Both the position numbers and the translations under genes were made by a program. From contig JACJYG010000011.1 of NCBI GenBank assembly GCA_020636215.1, forward strand, positions 62,001 through 126,000: a stretch of 64,000 bases of DNA, read 5' to 3'. Shown in pieces: positions 1 to 7,956 of the stretch (its first letter is position 1; each line of letters starts with the position of its first letter). The notes beneath the pieces are model-generated. The model was not told where the DNA came from. It made no database searches and saw only the letters and a program-made list of their open reading frames with translations. This DNA is from Lewinellaceae bacterium. Its GTDB lineage: Bacteria; Bacteroidota; Bacteroidia; Chitinophagales; Saprospiraceae.

Positions 1-143
1 ATACGTAGTGCAATGATGACGGGCACAGGTAAATGAATTGCCACAGCCCATTGAGCTGAAAATTTGGGTACGTTTGCCCGCCAATATCCGAATGGGACAT
101 TGAGAACAAAAACCACCAGGGTGATAATAAACAGCTTTACCAT
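1..143 (-). CDS. Conserved membrane protein, partial (3' end outside window)
   Basis: Reading the minus strand from an ATG at 143 gives an open frame that runs off the left edge after 47 codons. It starts MVKLFIITLVVFVLNVPFGY and continues with WRANVPKFSAQWAVAIHLPVP, then a second hydrophobic stretch. The pattern of a membrane segment, a GYWR motif, then a His-Leu-Pro-Val-Pro segment is what I recall from a small conserved integral membrane family, but I cannot name it. The start lies two bases after the stop of the SH3-domain gene upstream, so the two are almost certainly co-transcribed. Only the N-terminus is visible. Confidence 0.65.
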   Translation of the reverse strand, partial: MVKLFIITLVVFVLNVPFGYWRANVPKFSAQWAVAIHLPVPVIIALR

Positions 144-145
144 CT

Positions 146-859
146 TCAATCTGATATTTTAATGATACATCTCTCTCCAAACCTCCGAATAGAAACATAA
201 CAATCATAGTCAGCGGATGAAACCCTAAAATAAGTTGGAGGGTACTGCCTGGTTTTATATAATTTCTCTTTTATTTTCTCCGACAAAAGGCCACATTTAA
301 AAAGCAAGGCAGCTAAGAATGTAACACCTTCCGCTGTTCTTGTATTTTCAAATTGGATTTCATATTCATAAGACTCCCAATAAAAATGTCGAATATATTG
401 CCCCCCCTGTATATCATAAATCCACATTTCGTGCCGGCTCTCTCCATCAATTCCATTATTGTAGTGGGCCGTGTCTACTATTTCATAATTCGCAAAAACG
501 AATGCTTCTAATTCATTAAATATACTGCCCCCCCTGTTTTCCAGGTTTATTACTGGCACCGTGCTTAAGTAAGCATCCAATAAATAGCCATCGCCAATTT
601 CAGTACGCGCCTCTATCCACCTTCCTTCCAAAGCATTTATTATTATCAGGCTATCACTATTCGAGGCAGCTTTAACGGCCACTTTATCTCCGTAAGATAA
701 CACCCCAATAATTTCACTATTTAAAGTTGGTTGCCGCCTTATATTTAACCCATCAATTGAAACCACAGTTAATGTGTCGCCTACATGATAATTCTCTTGA
801 GCTATGCCCGAATTGACAAAAAAGCAGCAAATTAGCATCAGAAGGGGGAGAGATTTCAT
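146..859 (-). CDS. Secreted SH3b-domain protein
   Basis: 237 residues with a clear signal peptide (MKSLPLLMLICCFFVNSGIA, cleavage near AQ). Residues about 25-95 form a bacterial SH3 (SH3b) domain: VGDTLTVVSIDGLNIRRQP is the usual beta-hairpin followed by the N-x-R signature, and GDKVAV and GRWIEAR are the later strands. The remaining 140 residues match no family I recognise. SH3b domains usually bind peptidoglycan or surface peptides, so a periplasmic or cell-surface role is likely. The gene is AT-rich. Its start is 14-25 bases after a CGTT-type boundary repeat (872-882), as for other genes of this block, and it is followed by a membrane protein gene two bases downstream. Confidence 0.75.
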   Translation of the reverse strand: MKSLPLLMLICCFFVNSGIAQENYHVGDTLTVVSIDGLNIRRQPTLNSEIIGVLSYGDKVAVKAASNSDSLIIINALEGRWIEARTEIGDGYLLDAYLSTVPVINLENRGGSIFNELEAFVFANYEIVDTAHYNNGIDGESRHEMWIYDIQGGQYIRHFYWESYEYEIQFENTRTAEGVTFLAALLFKCGLLSEKIKEKLYKTRQYPPTYFRVSSADYDCYVSIRRFGERCIIKISD

Positions 860-941
860 TTTCTATTTTTTGACATCAACGGAAATAAACAGGCCGAAGC
901 GAAGCGCATACGCAGCTATGGCCTTATGAACAAATTTTTGC
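860..941. repeat. Cassette-boundary-like intergenic repeat between rsgA and the SH3 gene
   Basis: On the minus strand this gap reads from the rsgA stop through CATAGCTGCGTATGCGC, the imperfect hairpin GCTTCGCTTCGGCC, and ends in CCGTTGATGTC (plus 872-882) shortly before the SH3 gene start. The AGCTG hairpin segment and the CGTT-containing end resemble those in the gaps at 2010-2415, 6381-6791 and 7755-7956. It may be an attC-like recombination site; this is inferred from shared layout, not from a known consensus search. Confidence 0.4.
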
Positions 942-2009
942 TCAGTATTTATTTGATTTTCTTGACTTTTTAAACTGTTTTATCATTTTTCCAAAGTCTT
1001 TATCTTTTTTCCTTTTTTCTGCAACTGTTGCCTCATAATGTTTTTCTTCCTTTACCATTTTCTGGTAATTCTCATATAAGCTGCTATCGATCTCCCCTTT
1101 TTCTATTGCTTCCAGTACAGCACATTTAATCTCATTCGTATGCGTACAATCCTTAAATTTGCATTGTTTAGACAAATTGATAATTTTTTCAAATGTAATT
1201 TCCAGTCCAATTTCTGCATCAGCGATTCCAATTTCTCTCATTCCTGGATTATCTATGACAATTCCACCATCTTTAAGAACCATCATTTCCCGATGACTCG
1301 TAATATGACGCCCTTTGCTTGTACTTTCACTAATCAGATCCGTTTTCATCATTTCTTCGCCCATCAAGGTATTCAACAGGCTTGATTTCCCAACTCCTGA
1401 CGAGCCAAGTAAACAATAAGTCTTTCCCTTTTTTATTAGTTCTTTAAGCTCATCTATTCCCGTTTGGGTTTCATTACTGATTGATATAACCGGGATTTTT
1501 TCAATTCTATCTTTTACTTTATTTTCCAATTCATCCAGTCTATCCTTATCGATCAAGTCGATTTTATTTAATACAATTATTGGTTCTATATTTGATGTAT
1601 GGCAAATTGTCAAATACCTTTCAAGCCTGTTAATATTAAAATCTCTGTCTACTGCTTGTACTAATAGCCCATAATCAATATTTGTAGCAATGATCTGTTT
1701 TTCTCCATGTTTCCCTACAGCTTGCCTTTCAACAATGGTCTTTCTTGGAAATATGTGGTGAATTAATGCTTTATCGTCTTCATATTCTGAAATGGCAACC
1801 CAATCCCCTACTGCTGGAAAATCTGATCTTTTTTGTGCTGTGAATCTTAAATTGCCTATTATTTCCGCATCGTATTCCTTTGAAACAGTTTTTACAACAT
1901 ACCTTTCTTTATGTTCGCTAATTACCCTCCCTACTTCAAATGAAGAGAGGTTATTATCTTTTCGATAATTTTCTAATTCTGTATGATATCCTAAATCTTC
2001 AAGCGTCAT
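942..2009 (-). CDS. rsgA: Ribosome small subunit-dependent GTPase A
   Basis: Circularly permuted GTPase that assists 30S subunit maturation. An N-terminal OB-fold segment (VGDWVAI) comes first, then the permuted G motifs: G4 LNKID, G1 GSSGVGKSS, a switch region SKGRHITSHRE and G3 DNPGM. A zinc-binding tail follows with C-x4-C-x2... spacing (CKFKDCTHTNEIKC), and the C-terminus is lysine-rich. I chose the ATG at 2009 (MTLEDLGYHTELENY) because an upstream in-frame extension reads into the repeat. Bacteroidota normally carry another chromosomal rsgA of about 310 residues. This longer, AT-rich form in a block of accessory genes resembles the YjeQ-like paralogues with an N-terminal TLEDLGY segment, so it may be an acquired second copy. 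Confidence 0.9.
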   Translation of the reverse strand: MTLEDLGYHTELENYRKDNNLSSFEVGRVISEHKERYVVKTVSKEYDAEIIGNLRFTAQKRSDFPAVGDWVAISEYEDDKALIHHIFPRKTIVERQAVGKHGEKQIIATNIDYGLLVQAVDRDFNINRLERYLTICHTSNIEPIIVLNKIDLIDKDRLDELENKVKDRIEKIPVISISNETQTGIDELKELIKKGKTYCLLGSSGVGKSSLLNTLMGEEMMKTDLISESTSKGRHITSHREMMVLKDGGIVIDNPGMREIGIADAEIGLEITFEKIINLSKQCKFKDCTHTNEIKCAVLEAIEKGEIDSSLYENYQKMVKEEKHYEATVAEKRKKDKDFGKMIKQFKKSRKSNKY

Positions 2010-2415
2010 TTTTTGTTTATTGAGGACAACGTTAGCCTGTGAAAAACTTCCCTCCAATTTACAAAAAAACCTTCACGCCGCCCTCCTGCACCCCGGAATA
2101 CTGTATAGTGAGCCATTTTCCACTGTACTGTCTGTCAAAATTCGGGGCCATCGGCCAAGCCGGTGGGAAGGGGCTCTTTTGCCCCGCTTGGTTATCTTTG
2201 CGTTGCTTGTCAACGGTCACGAAAAACGTACCACAAAAAGTCATGAAAAACGTACCACTCGAAATGGTTAAACTAGGCCTTTGTAAAGAAGGCCGCCAAT
2301 GTACGGAGTGGTTATGCAACTCCGGCCAAAAGCCTATCTTGTGAAGGCCAAAAAACACCAGCATGCCCAATCCGGCCCTGCTCAAAGGAATATTCGATGG
2401 AATTATCGCGCAACT
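2010..2415. repeat. Structured intergenic repeat region with dispersed 68-bp repeat
   Basis: A 400-base gap with no convincing gene. At 2133-2200 is a 68-bp sequence (starting TGTCAAAATTCGGGGCCATC) that recurs at 6626-6694 with few differences. At 2216-2234 and 2240-2258 there is a 19-bp near-perfect direct repeat (GTCACGAAAAACGTACCAC, one mismatch). At 2035-2048 GCCTGTGAAAAACT matches 7784-7798. The minus-strand end reads GGCTAACGTTGTCC just before the rsgA start, and GTTATGC appears at 2311-2317. These are the same end motifs as in the other gaps of this block, so I read it as one long boundary repeat. Confidence 0.55.
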
Positions 2416-2900
2416 TTATATTTTATCGAGTAGATGGTTTTCTTTTTTAACCCCTTTAATCAACAGATAAAAAGTTAGGGAGACTTCACCGAGAGCAGCT
2501 GAAAAACCGACAATATTTGCTAAGACAAGTTGATTACCAGGAAACATAAAATTCCCAAAGGCCTCAAGTAAATAGCCTCCGGCAGCCACAACCATTAAAA
2601 TGCCAAACACTTTCGGAAAAAGTGCTGACCGATAGAGCAATATTCCCAACAGAAGACAATGAATCCCAAAGAATGCTCCTGCTAAAAGATATCCCGCATT
2701 GTGTGCATTCAGGAATAGCATTGTCCACGCCTCTTGTTGCTCAATTCCCAAACCGGACATAAGCCCGCTTTCACTGGCAGCCTGTAAAGCCATATAATGG
2801 TTCAGGAGATTTAAGCTTGCAATGGCTGGATGTGCCAAAAGACGGAAAACAGCAGATATAAAATGCCAGTTAGTCTTGCTTTATTTTTTTTGTTATTCAT
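2416..2900 (-). pseudogene. DUF4386 membrane protein, internally deleted and frame-shifted
   Basis: From an ATG at 2900 the minus strand reads MNNKKNKARLTGILYLLFSV, the typical N-terminus of DUF4386 integral membrane proteins. A different frame then takes over at about 2850 with AHPAIASLNLLNHYMALQAA and continues to the normal C-terminus through three or four membrane helices (140 codons to 2416). DUF4386 proteins are usually about 220-240 residues, so roughly 60-70 residues between the first helix and the LLNHY motif are gone and the frame is shifted. The intact part would need a TTG start. It lies 11 bases after the nitroreductase gene and was probably the last gene of that operon. Confidence 0.7.
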
Positions 2901-2911
2901 TTTATTCTTTA

Positions 2912-3544
2912 TTAAGCAGTTAGAAATAATTCTTTAATAGTTTTTCGCACTTTTTTTCTTCCTATTGTCTCATCTTTATTCGATCTATACCCCACTGGTG
3001 CGATCACCGAAGCATTGAGTCCCATTTCGTCTAGGCCGAGAAGGCGGTTGTACTCTTGTTTATCAAATCCCTCCATTGGACAGGCATCTATCTGCCGGTC
3101 TGCGCATGCAACAATCAGGTTGTTAAGAGCCAAATAGGCCTGTTTTTCCGCCCAACTTTTTCGCTCTTCGGAGGTCATATTACCAATGCTGGATTTAATA
3201 GCCTCCCCATACTTTTTCAGCCCCTGAATATTTACAGTCTTTTGGGTATCAATGACGAGTTGAATGTAATCATCCACGTGTTGATCGTGGTTTCTAGTGT
3301 AGTTGCAGAAAACAAACAGGTGCGAAGCATCCGTAATTTGAGCTTGATCCCACGAGGCTTTGCGCAGTTCCTTTCGAATCTCCGGATTCTCGATAATTAG
3401 TACTTTGTACATTTGCAAGCCGTAGGAAGAGACCGCAAGCCGGATCGCTTCCTTTAGAAAGTTTAAATCATTCTCTGACACCTTCATAGAAGGGTCAAAG
3501 ACTTTTGTGGCATAGCGCCAATTGAGTTTATCTAGTAAATTCAT
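2912..3544 (-). CDS. Nitroreductase-family NAD(P)H-dependent flavin oxidoreductase
   Basis: About 210 residues from the ATG at 3544 (MNLLDKLNWRYATKVFD). This start is preferred over an upstream one that overlaps the GNAT gene. The family's FMN-binding pattern is visible: RYATKVFDP near the N-terminus, SSYGLQMYKVLII for the substrate/FMN pocket, a helix EKQAYLALNNLIVACADRQIDACPMEGFD, and the C-terminal basic R-K-K-VRK segment. Family members (NfsB, DrgA) reduce nitroaromatics or quinones with NAD(P)H via bound FMN in the cytoplasm. It begins seven bases after the GNAT gene and belongs to a run of five same-strand genes headed by a Crp-like regulator. Confidence 0.88.
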   Translation of the reverse strand: MNLLDKLNWRYATKVFDPSMKVSENDLNFLKEAIRLAVSSYGLQMYKVLIIENPEIRKELRKASWDQAQITDASHLFVFCNYTRNHDQHVDDYIQLVIDTQKTVNIQGLKKYGEAIKSSIGNMTSEERKSWAEKQAYLALNNLIVACADRQIDACPMEGFDKQEYNRLLGLDEMGLNASVIAPVGYRSNKDETIGRKKVRKTIKELFLTA

Positions 3545-3551
3545 TTGTTCT

Positions 3552-4280
3552 TTAATTTTTGTGCTTAATAAATGTTTTGATAATAAAATCTTGCTGAAAG
3601 CCAATTTTAAAATAGAGTCCCTTTCCCATATCAGAAGCTTGCAGGGTGGCATATGCTGCACCTTTTATTCTGGCGATATTCATCATGTGAATAAGTAATT
3701 CTTCTGCATAACCTTTTCTGCGCTGCGATGGAATGATGCCCAGAGAGTGGATTCCAGCAATACCGTGCGGATCCACAAAGAGTACTGCGGTACCAACAGG
3801 GACTCCGTTATGTTTTCCTATGAAATACTCAATTGAATTCATGGTTTTGTATACAGTATCGGTACTTATCTCATATCCAAAGGCATCTTGAAATAGCTGT
3901 GACCAGGTTTTGGCCATTGGTTTACTTGTTACCTTCTGAATAACTAGGTGCTCTACATGGTCAGGAACATTTGCCAGATTCATTGACATAGCTATCTGAG
4001 TTAGCTTTTCTTCAAATCCACTGGCTTTAAGCATTAATTCCTGCTTTTCAATTTCATCGCCCCAAACAGGAAGTGATAGTTTATCCATGTTCCATTGGAG
4101 CTGGATATCCATGATTGCCTGCATGTCCATTGGTTTGGTGAACCACAGTTTGTTTGGCCATTCACCGCTTCCAGAAATGCTTAAGCGATAGCCAGGCTCT
4201 TCCATATATTGTCCGGCCAGCTGACCTCCGGCTGTCCAGAGAGCAGTCAGATTGTTTGTATTTGCTTTGATTAAATCCAT
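3552..4280 (-). CDS. GNAT-family N-acetyltransferase
   Basis: 242 residues. The C-terminal half holds the GNAT fold: HSLGIIPSQRRKGYAEELL is motif A, with R-x-x-G-x-A for the acetyl-CoA pyrophosphate, followed by motif B (ATLQASDMGKGLYFKIGFQ). The N-terminal 110 residues are a substrate-specific region without a recognisable domain; such two-part GNATs are often annotated as acting on small molecules or protein N-termini. The substrate is unknown. The gene starts one base after the YdcZ-type transporter gene and precedes the nitroreductase gene, so the group is transcribed together. Confidence 0.85.
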   Translation of the reverse strand: MDLIKANTNNLTALWTAGGQLAGQYMEEPGYRLSISGSGEWPNKLWFTKPMDMQAIMDIQLQWNMDKLSLPVWGDEIEKQELMLKASGFEEKLTQIAMSMNLANVPDHVEHLVIQKVTSKPMAKTWSQLFQDAFGYEISTDTVYKTMNSIEYFIGKHNGVPVGTAVLFVDPHGIAGIHSLGIIPSQRRKGYAEELLIHMMNIARIKGAAYATLQASDMGKGLYFKIGFQQDFIIKTFIKHKN

Positions 4281-4281
4281 T

Positions 4282-4728
4282 TTATGCTTTGATTAGAATA
4301 ACACCTGTGAACATCAACAACAACCCTGCGATCTTCTTGATGGTGATAGGCTCTAGCGGCATATTGAACCACCCAAAATGCCCGGCAATTGCTGCGAAAA
4401 CAAGTTGCCCGGCTAAACCAAAAGTCACAGCTGTTGATATACCCACTTTCGGAATGATGTAATAGAAAAGCGTTACCGCCAGAAAGCTTAGCAACCCACC
4501 GGTTACCCACATATAGATAGGAATCTCTCTGAGTTGATGCATGCTTGGAAACTGTCGAACAGTGATCAGTACCGCAATCAGTGTGAAACTCGCACCCATG
4601 GTCAATGCTGTGGAAGTCGCCAGCAAGGAATTGTTTAGTAGAATACCCAGTCGGGAATTTATCCCACCTTGAATCACCACCATAATTCCAACCAAAAAGG
4701 AAAGAAGAAGCAATATTGGGTTGTTCAT
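4282..4728 (-). CDS. YdcZ/DUF606-type DMT-superfamily transporter
   Basis: 148 residues, mostly hydrophobic, with five likely membrane helices (PILLLLSFLVGIMVVIQGG, LLATSTALTMGASFTLIAV, MWVTGGLLSFLAVTLFYYI, FGLAGQLVFAAIAGHFG, IAGLLLMFTGVILI). The N-terminal GGINSRLG and central PKVGISTAVTFGLAGQL are hallmarks of the DUF606/YdcZ family, half-size members of the drug/metabolite transporter superfamily that work as dimers. The substrate is not known. It lies between the cyclase gene (7-base gap) and the GNAT gene (1-base gap), which suggests export of a compound handled by those enzymes. Confidence 0.88.
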   Translation of the reverse strand: MNNPILLLLSFLVGIMVVIQGGINSRLGILLNNSLLATSTALTMGASFTLIAVLITVRQFPSMHQLREIPIYMWVTGGLLSFLAVTLFYYIIPKVGISTAVTFGLAGQLVFAAIAGHFGWFNMPLEPITIKKIAGLLLMFTGVILIKA

Positions 4729-4735
4729 CTTCTGC

Positions 4736-5725
4736 TTATTTGGTATTTATAGGAATAGCCATTGGCCGCATAGGTGAGCCACTTGCACCCTTCAACTTCA
4801 GTGATGCTGCAATGAAGGCAAACTCATACACTTCATCTTTGGCCAGCTCTTCCAAGTACATCTGTTCAATGAACATCACCCCTTTTTCTGCCAATAGGTA
4901 AGTATGTACTGGCACCCAGTTATCTTCTCGCTCGGGAGGAAACGCTTCAAATGAGAGGTTGTCTGCACCAAGAAGCATGATACCCTTGTCTTCGATAAGC
5001 CACTTGACCGCAGCAAGGCTGATACCTGGATAGTTGTCGAGATAGTGATCGGCATCCTCATAAAACTCAGCTTGACCTGTGCGGATAACGACAACGTCAC
5101 CAGGTTTCAGTACAACTCGCTGTTTTTTAAGCGCCTCCTGAAGATCATTGGCGGTAATCCGATAGTTCTTTGGAAGTACCCCTTTCGATGATTTAACATC
5201 AATCATAACACCGCGCGCAATGATAGGAGGGATGGCCTCTGCACCGGTCTTCTTCCAACCTTTGTCGCCCAAGTGTTCTTCAGGAGTGAATCCATTCCAG
5301 ATTTTTCCATTCAGACCAAAATGGTTGAGTGCGTCAATATGTGTACCCATGTGGGTGTACATAGAAATGGCATCTCCGGTGTAACTCACTTTGCGGTTCA
5401 TGGCTTCACCAAGTCCATTAGGATTGTCCACGATAGTGCCATGTGGCGTATGGGTCAACCAGTATTGATAAGGAGGGTCACCCAATGCGTGGAAGCTGGG
5501 CATGCCCACGAAATATTCAACACTTAAATCATAGGTTTTACCGGATTTGATCTGAGATAATACCTCGAATCGCGTGGAATTAGACATTAGATTCAATGAA
5601 CCTATTTCATCATCTTTTCCCCAAGGGCTTATACCAACGGTTTCTCTTTGGGGTTCTCTTTGTTGACCAAAAGTTGTCAACTGGCCAGCAAGCAGCAAGG
5701 CTAATACATAACTTGTTTTTCTCAT
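4736..5725 (-). CDS. Secreted cyclase-family metal-dependent hydrolase (kynurenine formamidase-like)
   Basis: 329 residues from the ATG at 5725, which gives a clean signal peptide (MRKTSYVLALLLAGQLTTFG); an earlier TTG in the same frame is less likely. The cyclase/arylformamidase (PF04199) metal-binding motif is HMGTHIDALNHF, the classic H-x-G-T-H-x-D-x3-H. Other features are VGISPWGKDDEIGSLNLM at the N-terminus, GVMIDVKSSKG, GDVVVIRTG and GADNLSFE. Members hydrolyse amides, lactones or acyl formamides with zinc or manganese. The export signal places this one in the periplasm or outside. It follows the Crp-like regulator gene by about 60 bases and starts the enzyme/transporter run. Confidence 0.88.
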   Translation of the reverse strand: MRKTSYVLALLLAGQLTTFGQQREPQRETVGISPWGKDDEIGSLNLMSNSTRFEVLSQIKSGKTYDLSVEYFVGMPSFHALGDPPYQYWLTHTPHGTIVDNPNGLGEAMNRKVSYTGDAISMYTHMGTHIDALNHFGLNGKIWNGFTPEEHLGDKGWKKTGAEAIPPIIARGVMIDVKSSKGVLPKNYRITANDLQEALKKQRVVLKPGDVVVIRTGQAEFYEDADHYLDNYPGISLAAVKWLIEDKGIMLLGADNLSFEAFPPEREDNWVPVHTYLLAEKGVMFIEQMYLEELAKDEVYEFAFIAASLKLKGASGSPMRPMAIPINTK

Positions 5726-5786
5726 GATTTGAATTATTTGTTTGTGCAAATTTCCAAACCATGCAGGCCAAATCCATTAAGGTATC

Positions 5787-6380
5787 TTAAGAAAGCTTTC
5801 GGGCAAGATTTTTTCGAAGGGTGCTCAGGTGTTCTGGCGTTATTCCAAGGTACGAGGCAATCATATATTGAGGAATCTGTTGTTCCATCTCTCTATATCT
5901 TCTTATAAAGTAAAAATAGCGTTCATCAGCAGTTTGACTCATGGAGTTAATAGTTCGTTCTTGAAGTGCAATATATCCATTCTGAGTTTTAATTCTGAAA
6001 AACCGATCCATCATATGGATCTTGTCATAAAGTTTATTGAGTTGATCTCTGTGAACTTGCAAAACAGTACTATCAGTAATAGCTTGTATAAAAAATGTGG
6101 CTGGCTTTTGGGTCAGATAGGCATAAAGGTCATTTACCCACCAACCTTTAATTCCAAATTGAAGAATATGCTCCTTGCCAGTATCATCAATACGATATAG
6201 CTTGAGGCATCCTTCTGCTATGAATCGCATGTGGTTGGATGATTCCCCTTTTTGAAGTAAAAACTGTTTTTTCTTTAGTTCAACTGGTATAAATGCATCC
6301 TCAATTAGCAAGATATCATCTCCCTTTAGGGGGACTATTTCTTGAATATTATCAATTAAAGTTTTATGCATCGAAATCAT
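5787..6380 (-). CDS. Crp/Fnr-family transcriptional regulator
   Basis: 197 residues. A cyclic-nucleotide-binding-type beta barrel covers about 20-115 (KKQFLLQKGESSNHMRFIAEG, then GKEHILQFGIKGWWVND). A long helix follows, then a short C-terminal helix-turn-helix with PQYMIASYLGITPEHLSTLRK. This matches the large Bacteroidota class of Crp-like regulators with a reduced DNA-binding domain; the usual cAMP-binding residues are not obvious, so the ligand is unknown. It is the first gene of the run cyclase-YdcZ-GNAT-nitroreductase-DUF4386 and is probably their local regulator. Its start lies about 35 bases after the CCGTTGTACAC boundary motif (6413-6423). Confidence 0.85.
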   Translation of the reverse strand: MISMHKTLIDNIQEIVPLKGDDILLIEDAFIPVELKKKQFLLQKGESSNHMRFIAEGCLKLYRIDDTGKEHILQFGIKGWWVNDLYAYLTQKPATFFIQAITDSTVLQVHRDQLNKLYDKIHMMDRFFRIKTQNGYIALQERTINSMSQTADERYFYFIRRYREMEQQIPQYMIASYLGITPEHLSTLRKNLARKLS

Positions 6381-6791
6381 TTAATCTCTGGTATTTGTGT
6401 GCATTTTTGCTGGTGTACAACGGTTTGTGTAGCTGACGTTGCGGGCTTTTGCCCGCAATGGGCAGCTATACTTTGTTCATGATCATTAAGTTAAGCTCAA
6501 CACCCTGTTTCCGGATCAAGCCTTTTTCGTAATTTCAGCGAAAAACCCGCCCCGTGAAAAACGCTTTGCGATGGGCTTTAACAAAACCCTCGCTTTAGCC
6601 CGCCCGGGCGACACGCTCTCCTGTATGTCAAAATTCGGGACCATCGGCCAAGCCGGTGGGAAGGGGGCGCTTTTGCCCTGCTTCATTATCTTTGGGTGCT
6701 CCGGCGCAATGGCGGCGGAGCTGCGGGTTTTTAACCTTTGGTTTCGGTTTTGGGGCTTAACTTAATGGGGTTGAGCCAATGTTATGCGCTT
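6381..6791. repeat. Structured intergenic repeat region (boundary-like), second copy of 68-bp repeat
   Basis: No gene is supported in this 410-base gap. On the plus strand 6430-6468 forms a two-part hairpin: TAGCTG / CAGCTA outer arms and an exact TTGCGGGC-TTTT-GCCCGCAA inner stem. The sequence at 6626-6694 is the second copy of the repeat at 2133-2200. GTTATGCGC at 6781-6789, adjoining the lipoprotein stop, is the exact inverse of GCGCATAAC at 7771-7779. CCGTTGTACAC (minus strand, 6413-6423) lies before the Crp-like gene. The same end motifs recur in the gaps at 860-941, 2010-2415 and 7755-7956. Confidence 0.55.
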
Positions 6792-7754
6792 TTATTTATT
6801 TGTTTCAGCAAGTATTTCGTCAAGATTATTTTTGCTGATTGTAAATTGGTATTTGTCAGAATAGTATCGACTTGCAGTTCCTAAATCGATTAAGATTTTT
6901 AGTTCATCGTTATCACTCATTAAGTGATTATAAATTAACTTATTTTTGTCGTCTGGAGATTCTGAAACCGTGTTTTGATAAAAGAAAACTTTTTCAGTCT
7001 TTACTTCTCCATTCGGAAACTTGATTTTAATTGTACCAAATTCACTGTCAGGAAAATTCTCTTTCATCGTCATACTGCTATTAAATATTTGGAAATAAAG
7101 ACTTTCTCCGTCAATTGCAGTCTTGACGAAAACATCAGATTTAATAACAGAGGAGTTTTCGTGTTCACCACGGACTACTGAGTATGGGTATCCTTTCCCT
7201 GTTTTATCACCAAACTCGTCAACAAAATTTCCTTTTTGCCATTTCCCCAAGTTGTCATTAAATTCCTTTAACTCCTTTTCCTTTTGGGCAAGATTTTTAA
7301 GAGCTTCTTTGGTGTCTGAAGAAATGTCTTGCTGGTCAGATTTAACGAGTTGGACTCCTTGTTCAGAGTTTTTGTTTTTAAATAAAAGTCCTTGTTGGTT
7401 TGGAATCAAGTAAAATTCCGAATTCTCAGATTGGGCAAACATGCTGTCGTTTCTAACTTGAATTTTAGAACTCAATATGGTTGTTTGACCCGCAAGAAAC
7501 ATTAAGCCATTTATTGAATCACCACTTATCTTGAATTCTATAACAGCATTCTCGATCGCTTTGTCAAGCAAGGCAGAAGCAAAAGCATTATCATTTCCCA
7601 TTTCTTCTTTCATCATAGTCTTTATTGAAGCCTTGTCAGCATTAAAAACCCCTTGAATTTTGTCAGTAGGACTGCTCTGACAAGAAACCATTGTCATTAA
7701 AATTGTTCCAATGGCTAGTTGCCATACTAAGTTTGATTTTTTCATCTTATTCAT
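6792..7754 (-). CDS. Uncharacterised lipoprotein
   Basis: 320 residues with a lipoprotein signal peptide: a basic start MNKMKKSN, a hydrophobic core and the lipobox MTMVSC near residue 25. The mature part is acidic and lysine-rich with no family I recognise. Residues about 135-175 (KEALKNLAQKEKELKEFNDN) look helical, and the later part has beta-rich stretches (SLYFQIFNSSMTM, FGTIKIKFPNGEV). The gene is strongly AT-rich. It is the only gene in its unit, and the unit ends are an exact 9-bp inverted pair: GTTATGCGC two bases past the stop and GCGCATAAC about 16 bases before the start. That packaging suggests lateral transfer as a single-gene cassette. Confidence 0.7.
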   Translation of the reverse strand: MNKMKKSNLVWQLAIGTILMTMVSCQSSPTDKIQGVFNADKASIKTMMKEEMGNDNAFASALLDKAIENAVIEFKISGDSINGLMFLAGQTTILSSKIQVRNDSMFAQSENSEFYLIPNQQGLLFKNKNSEQGVQLVKSDQQDISSDTKEALKNLAQKEKELKEFNDNLGKWQKGNFVDEFGDKTGKGYPYSVVRGEHENSSVIKSDVFVKTAIDGESLYFQIFNSSMTMKENFPDSEFGTIKIKFPNGEVKTEKVFFYQNTVSESPDDKNKLIYNHLMSDNDELKILIDLGTASRYYSDKYQFTISKNNLDEILAETNK

Positions 7755-7956
7755 TTTTGTTGTTTTAATTGCGCATAACGGCAGCCTGTGAAAAAACTAC
7801 GGTAGTGCGAAATTTTGAATAGATTTCGATCCAAAACACAAGGACTGCCAAAATTTTCTTTTAGAAAGCCGATCAGCCCTGCTTGATAATTTGTGGATGT
7901 CGGAGTTTTTTCACAGCCTGACGGCCAGCATATATGCTGTAGCCGACGCATGAAGG
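7755..7956. repeat. Boundary-like repeat with inverted CTGTGAAAAAACT arms
   Basis: This gap carries a 13-bp inverted pair, CTGTGAAAAAACT at 7786-7798 and AGTTTTTTCACAG at 7904-7916, about 105 bases apart. The left arm, extended as GCCTGTGAAAAAACT, recurs at 2035-2048 in the gap before rsgA. GCGCATAAC at 7771-7779 borders the lipoprotein gene, and on the minus strand the unit begins CCGTTATGCGC. At 7929-7945 is a small hairpin CAGCATATATGCTG. The pattern of terminal core plus imperfect inverted arms is like an attC site, but longer than most. Confidence 0.5.

Noticed and set aside
2059..2385. Short open frames in the gap before rsgA (both strands)
   Set aside because: They overlap the 68-bp repeat, which recurs in another gap where the frame is not kept.
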